Source of the DNA: CALESS01 sp041741455
Lineage (GTDB): Bacteria; Chloroflexota; Anaerolineae; Anaerolineales; Anaerolineaceae
Length of the DNA: 64,000 nucleotides
Assembly: GCA_041741455.1 (NCBI GenBank)
Contig: JBGSJZ010000059.1
Coordinates: forward strand, 1-64,000
Direction of reading: 5' to 3'
The number at the start of each line of letters is the position of its first letter. Position 1 is the stretch's first letter. Shown one piece after another: positions 43,286-52,667 of this stretch. Both the position numbers and the translations under genes were made by a program. The notes beneath the pieces were generated by a model. It searched no databases. It worked only from the letters and a program-made list of their open reading frames with translations, and was not told the origin of the DNA.

Positions 43286-44890
43286 ATGCGCTATTTGCGC
43301 TCACCCTGGATGAGGATTGGCTTGCTGCTTTTATCTGCTGCCGTTTTGAAGATCTGGCTATTGACCCTCCAGGCCTTTCCGTTTAACTCAGATGAAGCCA
43401 TTGTTGGGTTGATGGCCCGGCATATCCTGGCAGGAGAACGGCCGGTTTTTTTCTACGGGCAGGCTTACATGGGCAGCCTGGATGCCTGGTTGACTGCTGT
43501 GGGCTTCACCATTTGGGGCAGCCAGGTCTGGGTCATGCGCTTGGTACAGATCATCCTTTATTCTCTCACAATTATAGTCAGCATTTTGATTGGTAGGGTG
43601 GCTTTTCGCACCTGGACACATGGCTTGCTGGCAGGAGTTTTCCTGGCCTTCCCGGCGGTAAATACTACCCTTTACACCACAATCAGCCTGGGGGGCTATG
43701 GTGAGGCGCTCTTAATCGGCAGCCTGGGGTTGTTGGTGGGGTTCTGGATGTTGCAGCAGGAAAATCTGCGTAGATTGTATTGGATGGGAATCTGGGGTGG
43801 TTTGTTGGGTTTGGGATTGTGGGCAAATGGCCTATCTTTGGTTTTCTTCCTCCCGATGGGAATGGCATTATTGCTACGTGTGATTCGGTTGAAACCTTTG
43901 AAGAGGATTGGATTTTCCTTACTGGCAGGGTTGGTTGGTTTTACGATCGGTTCTGCCCCGTGGTGGGTTTATGCCATTCAGAATGGCTTTGGCCACTTGA
44001 TTGGCGAAATGGGTGGAACAGCCGTGGCAGTGGAGCAGGCCAGTTTTGTGCAACGCTCAGCGGCTCACCTGGTCAATCTGGTCATATTGGGCTTTCCAGC
44101 TGCCATCGGTCTGCGCCCCCCCTGGGAGGTTCGCTGGTTGGCATTACCCTTGTTGCCGGTTGTTTTATTATTTTGGATCATGGTGGTGGTTTTTCTCTTC
44201 CGTCTACGCAAGCGATGGGACGATCATCGGGTACCCTATGGGATCCTGGGTGGGGTGGTAATTACGCTGGCATTGCTGTTTGTATTAACTCCATTCGGGG
44301 TCGATCCATCCGGCCGGTACTTTCTGCCCTTAATCGTTCCGCTGGCCCTGGGAGCGGCTGGAATGATCCTGCTGTGGCCAGTCAAAAACTGGGTCAAGAC
44401 CGCGGTGGTTGCTGTGGTGGTGATCTTCAACCTATGGGGTGTGGTGGATTGCGCTTACCGCCAGCCACCAGGCATCACCACGCAGTTCTATGAACCAGCC
44501 CAAGTCGACCAACAGGCCTTACCCGAGTTGATCCGTTTTCTAACCGAGCAAGGGGCAACCACCGGCTATAGCAACTACTGGGTGAGTTACCCATTAGCAT
44601 TCCTCACAGATGAACTAATCGTTTTCACGCCGCGCCTACCGTACCATCCGGATTTACGCTACACCCGACGGGATGAACGCTATTTGCCGTATGCTGAAGT
44701 TATTGATCGTTCCACAAGCACAACCTACATCACAACCAGAAACCCTGTGTTGGATCAAAAAATTGTTACGGAGTTCAACCGTCTTTCTTTAACCTGGCAA
44801 GAGGCCACAATCGGGGAATATCATGTGTATTTCGATCTCTCCCGGCCAGTGCACCCGGAGGAGATAGGACTGGGGGAAGAGCAACGATGA
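43286..44890 (+). CDS. Polytopic GT-C-type glycosyltransferase (GT39-like)
   Basis: A 534-residue protein with about 11 TM helices. NSDEAIVGLMARHILAGERP after the first helix is the catalytic acidic loop of the GT-C fold, followed by FYGQAYMGSLDAWL. A ~130-residue hydrophilic C-terminal part would face outside. AGAGG precedes the ATG. It starts a three-gene run with 4-base overlaps. Donor and acceptor are unknown. Confidence 0.8.
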   Translation: MRYLRSPWMRIGLLLLSAAVLKIWLLTLQAFPFNSDEAIVGLMARHILAGERPVFFYGQAYMGSLDAWLTAVGFTIWGSQVWVMRLVQIILYSLTIIVSILIGRVAFRTWTHGLLAGVFLAFPAVNTTLYTTISLGGYGEALLIGSLGLLVGFWMLQQENLRRLYWMGIWGGLLGLGLWANGLSLVFFLPMGMALLLRVIRLKPLKRIGFSLLAGLVGFTIGSAPWWVYAIQNGFGHLIGEMGGTAVAVEQASFVQRSAAHLVNLVILGFPAAIGLRPPWEVRWLALPLLPVVLLFWIMVVVFLFRLRKRWDDHRVPYGILGGVVITLALLFVLTPFGVDPSGRYFLPLIVPLALGAAGMILLWPVKNWVKTAVVAVVVIFNLWGVVDCAYRQPPGITTQFYEPAQVDQQALPELIRFLTEQGATTGYSNYWVSYPLAFLTDELIVFTPRLPYHPDLRYTRRDERYLPYAEVIDRSTSTTYITTRNPVLDQKIVTEFNRLSLTWQEATIGEYHVYFDLSRPVHPEEIGLGEEQR

Positions 44891-46386
44891 AGCTGAAAAA
44901 CGATCCAGAGGGCATGCAGTCGGTCTCTGGAAGGCTGATCTTTGTAATTACCATGTTGTTGGTGGTGATGATGGCGGCCCGCACCCCACTGGATAGCGAC
45001 CTATGGTGGCATTTACGGGCAGGGCAGGTGACGGTTGAAACTGGAAAACCACTGATCAGCGATATTTTCTCATTTACCCGTGGTGGCCAGACCTGGGTCA
45101 ACCATTCCTGGCTGTCGCAAGTCATGCTGTTTGGACTATTCCAACTTGGCAGCACTACTGGCCTGACGATCTGGGTTACCGTTTTGGCAGTAATCAGCCT
45201 GGCGCTGGTTTATATCCAAATGCAGGGGCCTGCCTGGTGGCGAGCACTGTTGGTGATTCTGGCTGCTGTGACGATCGCCCCGGTCTGGTCACCTCGGCCA
45301 CAGATGGCGTCCCTGATGTTGTTCGCCGGTCTGGGTTGGTGGCTGGGTCGCTGGAAAACAGGGGAGGTGAGAAGTCTGTGGATTTTGCCAATTCTATTCC
45401 TGGTCTGGTCGAACCTGCACGGCGGCTATTCCCTGGGGTTTCTACTGCTTGGTGTTTTTGTGGTTGGGCAGGCGTTCAATCACATCCTGGGGTTCCAGGA
45501 AGAATCGCTGCCCTGGCGAACTCTGGGGCGAATATCCCTTTGGTCCGGGCTGGCTTTCCTGGCAGTTGCAATTAATCCCAATGGCCTGGAAATGTGGCGC
45601 ATCCCATTCCAGACCGTCGGCATGAATTCGTTACAGCAATTCATCCAAGAATGGGCTTCTCCGGATTTTCATGACCCGACTCAACAGCCGATTTTGTTGA
45701 TCTTCATTTTGTTGCTTGGAGCGTTTGGCTTTTCCGGGCGCAAGATGAATGCTGTTGATTGGTTGACTGCTGCTGGATTTTTGGCCCTGGCGTTGGTTTC
45801 ACGCCGCAACATTGCTCCCTTCGCCCTGGCAGCAATCCCTATCCTTTCCAGCTATGGTTGGTCGGGAGTGCAAGGCTGGCTGGGAAGAGTCAGTCTGACC
45901 GAACGATTCCCTTCTTTGGCGAATAGACGCGAGGCATCCCGCCCACATCCGGGGATAAACTTGCTCCTGGCAGGCGTGATTGGACTGGTGGCTTTCGCAA
46001 AACTGGGGGTGGTCTCATTGCCGGCGGTTGTGCAATCGGCAGAGGCAAGTGTTTTTCCCCAGGCTGCCGTGAAATGGATTCGGGACCATCCCGATGATGG
46101 CCGAACCCTTAGTGAGTATGGTTGGGGAGGCTACCTGACCTGGTATTTACCGGAGGATCCAGTTTTTGTGGATGGCCGAACGGATCTTTTCGGAGATGAA
46201 ATTGTAACCGAGTGGCGGCAGGTGGTTCAGGCTGAACAATCGATGGTGGAAATATTGAACCGATGGAAAATCGATCGGGTTTTGCTGATGCCTGACCGTC
46301 CGGCAGCGTCCGTGTTGGTTGACCTTGGGTGGATGAAGGTCTATGAGGATCAGGTCAGTGTGATCCTGGAAAACCGGCTGAAATGA
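44887..46386 (+). CDS. Polytopic GT-C-like membrane protein
   Basis: A 499-residue protein with about 11 TM helices. LDSDLWWHLRAGQV follows the first helix, comparable to the acidic loop of GT-C enzymes, and GGQTWVNHSWLSQV follows. The soluble C-terminus contains YGWGGYLTWYLPEDPVFVDGRTDLFGDE, a block found in a broad class of uncharacterised bacterial GT-C-like proteins. It overlaps both neighbours by 4 bases. Enzyme activity is inferred, not shown. Confidence 0.72.
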   Translation: MKLKNDPEGMQSVSGRLIFVITMLLVVMMAARTPLDSDLWWHLRAGQVTVETGKPLISDIFSFTRGGQTWVNHSWLSQVMLFGLFQLGSTTGLTIWVTVLAVISLALVYIQMQGPAWWRALLVILAAVTIAPVWSPRPQMASLMLFAGLGWWLGRWKTGEVRSLWILPILFLVWSNLHGGYSLGFLLLGVFVVGQAFNHILGFQEESLPWRTLGRISLWSGLAFLAVAINPNGLEMWRIPFQTVGMNSLQQFIQEWASPDFHDPTQQPILLIFILLLGAFGFSGRKMNAVDWLTAAGFLALALVSRRNIAPFALAAIPILSSYGWSGVQGWLGRVSLTERFPSLANRREASRPHPGINLLLAGVIGLVAFAKLGVVSLPAVVQSAEASVFPQAAVKWIRDHPDDGRTLSEYGWGGYLTWYLPEDPVFVDGRTDLFGDEIVTEWRQVVQAEQSMVEILNRWKIDRVLLMPDRPAASVLVDLGWMKVYEDQVSVILENRLK

Positions 46387-47573
46387 AAAACCCTGTAAAA
46401 ATAACAATCTTCACATTGATTGTTTTTCGGATCATGCTGCTTTTGGCCAACCCGTTGAGCAGCGTCATCGGATTTGGGGATCTGGGCAACTTTTTTCGAT
46501 TGTCGCAAATCCCCGGATGGCCTTATTTCCAGTTCTGGTCAGAATACCCTCCCATTTTTCCATTTCTCTCCAAGTTAATATTTTTTTTGGCCAGAGGGCA
46601 GGAAGGAACGTTTGTCTATTTGCTATTCCTGTTGCTAACTCTGGTGGATGCGTTAAATTTGTTCTTGTTTGCGAAGCTTACCGAAAGACTCTGGTCAGGC
46701 CAGAATCCGTGGATTCGGCTTGGGGCGTATCTCTTTGTTTTGCTGGGTTTGCCATTTAGTTGGTGGTATTTTGAACCGCTTGTAATCACCACCCTCCTGG
46801 CAGGTTTGCTATGGATTCTAGAGGAAAAACCTCTGCGGGTGGGCTGGGTTGTGGGTGCAGGTATCCTGATAAAGATGTTCCCGGTGTTGTTGCTGCCCCT
46901 GGCACTGAAAAAGCTGGGCTGGAAACGCGGGCTCCTTTCCACTGGTATTGCGCTGGGACTGGTAGGATTGGTCTTTGGCAGCTTATGGCTGGTCAGCCCG
47001 GAATTCACTCAGGCTTCCGTCCAATCCCAGGGTATGAAAGGGTCCTGGGAGACGATTTGGGCAGTGATCGATGGAAACACCCTGACCGGGATCATTGGTC
47101 CGATGGTCGATCGGTTCGATCCGCTCAAGGCCAGCCAGACCAGCCGCAATCTGGCTGTGATTTCCCCGATAATCACCCTGGTTTTGTTTGCCGGGATGGG
47201 TCTGGTAGTTTTTTTTCGCTCAAAATTATCCGACGACCTACGGGCAAGCGCATTTGCCCTGGTCACATTCGGGATATTCTTCCTGTGGTCACCTGGCTGG
47301 AGTGTGCAGTGGGTCCTGTATCTGCTGCCGTTGATCCTTCTGGTCTTTCCAATTCGAACAGGCGGACTGTTGACATTGATGCTGATGGTTGTCAATTTGC
47401 TAGAATGGCCGGTGATCTACCAGATCAATCTGGATTATGTCCCCTTGACGATTGTCCTTAGAACTTTACTACTTGTATTGCTTTCCTGGATGGCTTATCA
47501 ATTGGTCTCGGGTAAGCTGGAAGGCGGAAGATCGTACACCTCCGGCCTGCGATCGGAGAAGACCGACAGATGA
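46383..47573 (+). CDS. Polytopic membrane mannosyltransferase-like protein (GT87-like)
   Basis: A 396-residue protein with about 10 TM helices. GFGDLGNFFRLSQIPGWPYF and WSEYPPIFPFLSKLIFF are typical of GT87/DUF2029 enzymes related to mycobacterial polyprenyl-phosphate-mannose transferases, as is GAGILIKMFPVLLLPLALKK. The last 76 bases overlap the convergent C-N hydrolase gene. Confidence 0.75.
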   Translation: MKNPVKITIFTLIVFRIMLLLANPLSSVIGFGDLGNFFRLSQIPGWPYFQFWSEYPPIFPFLSKLIFFLARGQEGTFVYLLFLLLTLVDALNLFLFAKLTERLWSGQNPWIRLGAYLFVLLGLPFSWWYFEPLVITTLLAGLLWILEEKPLRVGWVVGAGILIKMFPVLLLPLALKKLGWKRGLLSTGIALGLVGLVFGSLWLVSPEFTQASVQSQGMKGSWETIWAVIDGNTLTGIIGPMVDRFDPLKASQTSRNLAVISPIITLVLFAGMGLVVFFRSKLSDDLRASAFALVTFGIFFLWSPGWSVQWVLYLLPLILLVFPIRTGGLLTLMLMVVNLLEWPVIYQINLDYVPLTIVLRTLLLVLLSWMAYQLVSGKLEGGRSYTSGLRSEKTDR

Positions 47574-48301
47574 TTCCGGACGGTAGTCAATTGAGCCGGA
47601 TCAATCTCGCAGGTGAGGATGGCTTCTTCTGTGGCAGAAGACTGTAACAGGGTTTCTCCCCAAGGTGAGATGACTGCCGAACAACCACCGTATTCGGCTG
47701 AACCACTAACGCCCACCGTGTTGACCGCTATAACGAAGGCCTGGTTCTCAATGGCACGGGCGCGTAACAGGGTATTCCAATGTTCAATCCGGCGAGCTGG
47801 CCATTCAGCACAGATGAGGAAAAGAGTGACGCCGTGTAAGGCATAGGAACGATACAGCTCCGGGAAACGCAAATCATAGCAGATGCTGATGCCAGTTTGA
47901 AAGTCTCCAAGCCGGGTCATAACGGCCTGCTGACCGGGCGACAGCCATCGATGTTCAGCCATCCGGCGGAACAAGTGGGTTTTTCGGTAGGAGACAACCG
48001 GAGAATCGGGTTGGATCAGACTGAAGGTGTTGTACAGTTGGTTTTCAGAGTGCTCAAGCAGTGAACCGCCAATGGTTAGTTGAGCCTGGTGGCTAATTTC
48101 GGTTAATTCTGCCAGAATTTCCGGAGTTAGTTGAGATTGGAGGTGTGCATTGGGCAAATCGTATCCACTGGACCAAAGTTCCGGTAATAAGGCCAGTTGA
48201 CTGCCCTGTGCGATTGCTTCGTTCAGCGCCTGCCGGGCTCTGTCCAGGTTGTGTTGGATATTTCCTGGCTGAAGGTTGATCTGGCAAAGAGTGATGATCA
48301 T
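47498..48301 (-). CDS. Carbon-nitrogen hydrolase (nitrilase superfamily, omega-amidase-like)
   Basis: A 267-residue cytosolic amidase. The catalytic triad is visible: Glu in LLPELWSSGYD, Lys in SYRKTHLF and Cys in GISICYDLRFPELYR. The pattern is closest to the YafV/Nit2 branch, which deaminates alpha-keto-glutaramate-like amides in metabolite repair. It is inserted antisense between two runs of membrane glycosyltransferase genes, and its 3' end overlaps the upstream run. Confidence 0.9.
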   Translation of the reverse strand: MIITLCQINLQPGNIQHNLDRARQALNEAIAQGSQLALLPELWSSGYDLPNAHLQSQLTPEILAELTEISHQAQLTIGGSLLEHSENQLYNTFSLIQPDSPVVSYRKTHLFRRMAEHRWLSPGQQAVMTRLGDFQTGISICYDLRFPELYRSYALHGVTLFLICAEWPARRIEHWNTLLRARAIENQAFVIAVNTVGVSGSAEYGGCSAVISPWGETLLQSSATEEAILTCEIDPAQLTTVRNHLSVFSDRRPEVYDLPPSSLPETN

Positions 48302-48347
48302 CGGCTTGAATTATAATTGAATCAAACCATACTTGGGAGAAAATTCT

Positions 48348-49616
48348 GTGAATCGTCGTCGCCGAAATACAACGATCATTGTGGTCGGCTTGCTGGTCTT
48401 GGGGATCGCTGGATTGGTAGGACTGACCTGGGGCAATCTGAATTACGCGCGTGAAAACCCGGGGGGGAATGATTTTTTGGTGCATTGGACAGGAACCAGA
48501 GTTTTCCTGACTGAAGGTATCAGTCCATACAGTGATGAAGCTGCCATTCGAATTCAAACCGCAGCTTATGGACGGCCGGCGCAAACGGATGAGCATGAAT
48601 TGCGCTTTGCCTATCCGCTATATTCAATCGTCTTTTTCTTTCCATTTGCATTCATCAAGGATTTTGTGGTTGCACGCGCGGTTTGGATGACGGTGCTGGA
48701 AGTTACCATAATCGGTTTGAGTCTGCTGGGGTTACAGGTAGGACGCTGGAAACCAGGGGCGATCTGGGTGGGGGTCTTTGTGGTTTTTGGTCTTTTCTGG
48801 TATCACGGTGTGCGGCCAATTATCAATGGAAATGCAGTCATCCTGGTCGCTCTTGGACTGACGGCAGCGTTCCTGTCAGTGCGGAAAGGCGCAGATGAGC
48901 TGGCAGGAGTATTATTAGCCCTTTCTACCATTAAACCCCAGGTTGTGCTGATCCCCGGGTTATTCCTGCTGATCTGGACGATTGCCCATGGCCGCTGGAA
49001 AATGTTGCTGTGGTTTATCGGAACTCTAGGGCTTCTGGCAGGCGCTTCAGCTTTGTTATTGCCGGATTGGATCCTGCAAAACCTGCGCGAGATAATGCGT
49101 TATCCAGGCTACAATCCTCCTGGCACCCCCGGGCAAGCGATGGCTGTCTGGCTGCCAGCCATGGGAGAGCGCATCGGTAGCGGGATTTCGATTCTTGTGG
49201 GTTTGGTCTTATTGATCGAGTGGATCCTGGCCATCCGCCGTCATGAAAATGGCTTGAGTTGGGCTTTTTGCCTGACTCTTGTGTTGAGCCAATGGAGCGG
49301 GATTCAGAACGACCCTGGCAACTATGTGGTTCTATTGCCAGCCATTCCGATTATCTTTCGGGCTTGGGAAGAACGTTGGAAGCATGTCGGCCGAATTCTT
49401 ACCATTGTTACTCTGCTAGTGTTGCTGGTAGGGATCTGGTGGGTGTTTGTCGGCACTATTGAATTTTCTTATCAACCGGTGCAAAGTCCGGTGATGATCT
49501 TTGTGCTGCCGGGGCTTATATTTATTCTGCTGTACTGGGTGCGTTGGTGGGCAATTCAACCACCAAAGGTTTGGGCGGATGTCTGGACAGAATTGGACCG
49601 ACCGAAGGGCAGATGA
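48348..49616 (+). CDS. Polytopic membrane glycosyltransferase (GT87/DUF2029-like)
   Basis: A 422-residue protein with about 10 TM helices. NDFLVHWTGTRVFLTEGISPYSDEA is the first-loop signature of GT87 enzymes, and LALSTIKPQVVLIPGLFLLIW is the conserved helix with KPQ. The GTG at 48348 has GGGAGA 8 bases upstream and is preferred to the TTG at 48333. It starts the second run of GT-C genes and shares the intergenic region with the divergent amidase gene. Confidence 0.8.
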   Translation: MNRRRRNTTIIVVGLLVLGIAGLVGLTWGNLNYARENPGGNDFLVHWTGTRVFLTEGISPYSDEAAIRIQTAAYGRPAQTDEHELRFAYPLYSIVFFFPFAFIKDFVVARAVWMTVLEVTIIGLSLLGLQVGRWKPGAIWVGVFVVFGLFWYHGVRPIINGNAVILVALGLTAAFLSVRKGADELAGVLLALSTIKPQVVLIPGLFLLIWTIAHGRWKMLLWFIGTLGLLAGASALLLPDWILQNLREIMRYPGYNPPGTPGQAMAVWLPAMGERIGSGISILVGLVLLIEWILAIRRHENGLSWAFCLTLVLSQWSGIQNDPGNYVVLLPAIPIIFRAWEERWKHVGRILTIVTLLVLLVGIWWVFVGTIEFSYQPVQSPVMIFVLPGLIFILLYWVRWWAIQPPKVWADVWTELDRPKGR

Positions 49617-51091
49617 AGCCCGTAAATTGGCGGTTAATCGGTATTATGGGTGTGGCAGCGCTCTTGCGCAGTCTTTTCATCCAAAGTCGGGGTATTCAAT
49701 ACGATGATGCTTTCAGCATTTTTTTGTCGCAGCGACCACTGTCCCAGATTGTTTCAGGGACGGCGGCAGATACAATGCCGCCCCTATATTATTTTCTTCT
49801 GCATTTGTGGGGTATGGTAAGTTGGGATCTGTGGTGGTTGCGGCTGCTTTCGGTGATTCTAAGCCTGGTGAGCGTCGCTCTGATCTATCAGATCACCTGC
49901 AAGTTGGCAGATGTTCAAGCGGGTTTGTTCGCTTCTGTCCTGGCTGCCATCTCACCACTTCAGATTTACCACGCTCAGGATTTACGCATGTATGCCTTGA
50001 CAACCTGCCTGGTGATGGGAAACTTTTATTTCTTCATCCGCATCTGGCAAATTCAGGGTAAACAGCGGGTTGCTGATTGGTTAGGCTTGATCCTATGTTC
50101 GGCCGGAGCTTTGTACGCTCACAACTTAGCCGGTTTTTTGCTGTTGTTTCCCTATGGTTTTCTGCTCTTACGAAAAGCCTGGAAGTGGATTTTGAAGCTT
50201 GGGTTGGCCCACATCTTTAGCTTGATCTTGTTCTCTCCCTGGATAACACGATTGCCGGATCAGGTCGAAAAAATTCAACGTGCATTCTGGACTCCCCGGC
50301 CAGGAATTGTTGAAGTAGTTCAGGCTGGTTTACTCAGCGCTTCCAATTTACCGCTGGCGGAAGATTGGCTGATCCCGGCTGCCATTTTGAGTCTGGGCGC
50401 GATCAGCCTGGTATTGGTCGAATTGTGGCGTGGGCGAAGAAAGCTGGGGGATGTCAGATTATTGATCTGGTGTGCCACCTTACCTGGGATGATATTATTT
50501 GTGATGTCTTACCTGATGCGACCTTTGTTCGTGCCACGGGCATTTCTGGCGGCTTATCTCGCGTTAGATGGTCTGGCTGGGTGGGCGATCTGGCAGGCTT
50601 GGAAACAGGGAGGGGGGAAAATCCTGCTGGGATTATTCATACTGGCGGCGACGCTGACACTACCTTACCAGCTTACCTTCTCTGAATTTCCACGTTCGCC
50701 GTTTCAGGCTGCGATGGCTGACATGACGGCTGAGAGGCAAGCTGGCGATGTCATCTTACATGATAATAAATTGAGTTTTTTCCCGGCGTTTTATTATGCA
50801 CCTGGACTTGAGCAAAAGTTTCTGGCCGATGAATCCAGAACTGCCAATGATACCTATGCTTTGGCATCCCAGCAGGCGATCGGATTGGTCCCGCAAGCTA
50901 ACCTGTCCGAGGCGACCGAAGGAGCGAGCCGGGTGATTTTTATTGTCTTCAAGCAAACCCAGCAAGAATTCTTGGAAATGGGATATGACCAGCATCCCAA
51001 TCTCGATTGGCTGGAAGCGCATGGAACCCTGGAAAAGACGAACACCTGGAATGATTTGCTAGCTTATTACTTTCAAATGGAGTCCCAGTAA
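49613..51091 (+). CDS. Polytopic GT-C-type glycosyltransferase (GT39-like)
   Basis: A 492-residue protein with about 11 TM helices. IQYDDAFSIFLSQRP is the acidic first loop and MPPLYYFLLHLWG and LQIYHAQDLRMYAL follow, all typical of ArnT/PMT-related enzymes. The C-terminal ~110 residues are soluble and extracytoplasmic. The ATG at 49613 overlaps the stop of the previous gene (ATGA). Confidence 0.82.
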   Translation: MKPVNWRLIGIMGVAALLRSLFIQSRGIQYDDAFSIFLSQRPLSQIVSGTAADTMPPLYYFLLHLWGMVSWDLWWLRLLSVILSLVSVALIYQITCKLADVQAGLFASVLAAISPLQIYHAQDLRMYALTTCLVMGNFYFFIRIWQIQGKQRVADWLGLILCSAGALYAHNLAGFLLLFPYGFLLLRKAWKWILKLGLAHIFSLILFSPWITRLPDQVEKIQRAFWTPRPGIVEVVQAGLLSASNLPLAEDWLIPAAILSLGAISLVLVELWRGRRKLGDVRLLIWCATLPGMILFVMSYLMRPLFVPRAFLAAYLALDGLAGWAIWQAWKQGGGKILLGLFILAATLTLPYQLTFSEFPRSPFQAAMADMTAERQAGDVILHDNKLSFFPAFYYAPGLEQKFLADESRTANDTYALASQQAIGLVPQANLSEATEGASRVIFIVFKQTQQEFLEMGYDQHPNLDWLEAHGTLEKTNTWNDLLAYYFQMESQ

Positions 51092-51092
51092 A

Positions 51093-52667
51093 ATGAGGCG
51101 AATTGATTGGCTTCTGCTGGGTGCAGGCGGCATCCTGCTGGCTGTGCTGATTGCAAGATTTCAACTGACCCCGGGATATATGGATGCGGAATATTATTAC
51201 GCCGGTGGATTGCGCATAACCAGTAATTTATGGAAGTCTGAGCCATTTCTCTGGAATTACCTGGATGACCCGACTGGATTACCACATACCTCCTTCAGCT
51301 ACTGGATGCCATTGGCATCGGTTTTGGCGAGCGCTGGGATGCGCCTAACGGGAAATTTGGATTTTTCATCGGCCAGAATATTTTTTGTACTACTGGCCGG
51401 TATCATCCCAGTCTTAACCTCAAAACTGGCTTTGAAACTAGGCGGGTCAGCCGGGCAGGCGCGTTTGGCTGGATGCCTGGCCATTTTCTCTGGTTTTTAT
51501 GCTCTCTACACCGGAATTACCGAGACTTTTTCAATTACCATGGTGCTTGGCGGGGTTTTACTGCTGGTATTGAGTTCGGATTGGAAGCTGTGGATTCGTG
51601 GGCTCAGTGCGGGAGCTTTGGTGGGTTTGATGCATCTGACCCGGGCGGATGGCTTGCTTTGGCTGGGGCTGGTCGGCCTGTGGGTTTGGTTGGAGTGGCG
51701 CCGACTGCGGCCGATGCTGAATTTAAACCAGGTGGCTGGGGTCTTTGGCCTGGCTCTGTTGACATATTTTTTGGTCATGTCACCCTGGTTTGTACGCAAC
51801 TTGATTGAGTGGGGTAGCCTGATGCCGCCAGGTGGCAGCCGGACCCTGTGGTTGACCGATTACAACCAAACCTTCGCTTATCCGGCAAGTATATTAAGTT
51901 TCTCTAACTGGTGGGGGGGGGGATTGGGATCTATCCTGACCGTTCGTCTGAATGCCTTGTGGCTGAATGTCAAGACGCTAATTGCAATTCAAGGAGGTGT
52001 GGCTCTCCTACCATTCATTCTAATTGGCGGTTGGCGACTGAGGCGGAACCTGATCCTGCAAACAGGTGGCATTATGTGGATGGCCATCTTGCTATTTATG
52101 ACCTTTGTTTTTCCATTTGCTGGCAGTCGTGGCGGTTTTTTTCACTCGGGAGCAGCCCTTCAACCTTTATTATGGGGGCTGGCTGCCATTGGGTTGAATG
52201 GTGGTATTGAATGGGGCAGTCAAGTACGCGGGTGGAACCGGAGAACTGCCTGGAAATTTTTCAGCATTGGGTTGGTGGTTTTAATGGGATTGCTGACGCT
52301 TTTTGTCGTCAGTGAGCGCGTGCTGAACAGTGAGGGGGAGGAAGGCTGGAGTGCTGGTTATGATCGTTACCAGACTGTGGAAACCTGGCTGCGTGAGCAT
52401 GGTGGTGAAGGTTCGATTGTGATGGTGAACAACCCGCCCGGATTCTATGTGGCTGGCCGACGGGCTGCGATTGTGATCCCGTTCGGGAATCTGGATACAG
52501 TAATCGCTGTGGCTTACCGGTACGGTGCAAATTACCTGGTTTTAGAAAAGAATACCACCCCGCAGTTAAGACCTCTTTATGAAGAACCTCAATCTGTGCC
52601 TGGAATAATCTATATGGCCAAGGTGGGTGACGCCCAAGTCTTCCGGTTTGAGGGAACCACACCATGA
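51093..52667 (+). CDS. Polytopic GT-C-type glycosyltransferase-like protein
   Basis: A 524-residue protein with about 11 TM helices. GYMDAEYYYAGGLRI gives the first acidic loop, and HTSFSYWMPLASVLASAGM follows. A soluble C-terminal segment ends YRYGANYLVLEKNTTPQLRPL, a pattern also seen at the end of the next gene (GQGANYLVTFPGW), so the two are paralogous. It starts 1 base after the previous stop and overlaps the next gene by 4 bases. Confidence 0.77.
   Translation: MRRIDWLLLGAGGILLAVLIARFQLTPGYMDAEYYYAGGLRITSNLWKSEPFLWNYLDDPTGLPHTSFSYWMPLASVLASAGMRLTGNLDFSSARIFFVLLAGIIPVLTSKLALKLGGSAGQARLAGCLAIFSGFYALYTGITETFSITMVLGGVLLLVLSSDWKLWIRGLSAGALVGLMHLTRADGLLWLGLVGLWVWLEWRRLRPMLNLNQVAGVFGLALLTYFLVMSPWFVRNLIEWGSLMPPGGSRTLWLTDYNQTFAYPASILSFSNWWGGGLGSILTVRLNALWLNVKTLIAIQGGVALLPFILIGGWRLRRNLILQTGGIMWMAILLFMTFVFPFAGSRGGFFHSGAALQPLLWGLAAIGLNGGIEWGSQVRGWNRRTAWKFFSIGLVVLMGLLTLFVVSERVLNSEGEEGWSAGYDRYQTVETWLREHGGEGSIVMVNNPPGFYVAGRRAAIVIPFGNLDTVIAVAYRYGANYLVLEKNTTPQLRPLYEEPQSVPGIIYMAKVGDAQVFRFEGTTP

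Noticed and set aside
46680..46700. Near match to the REP-like CCGAAGACTCTGG
   Set aside because: Inside a well-supported coding region, with one extra base and no flanking similarity.
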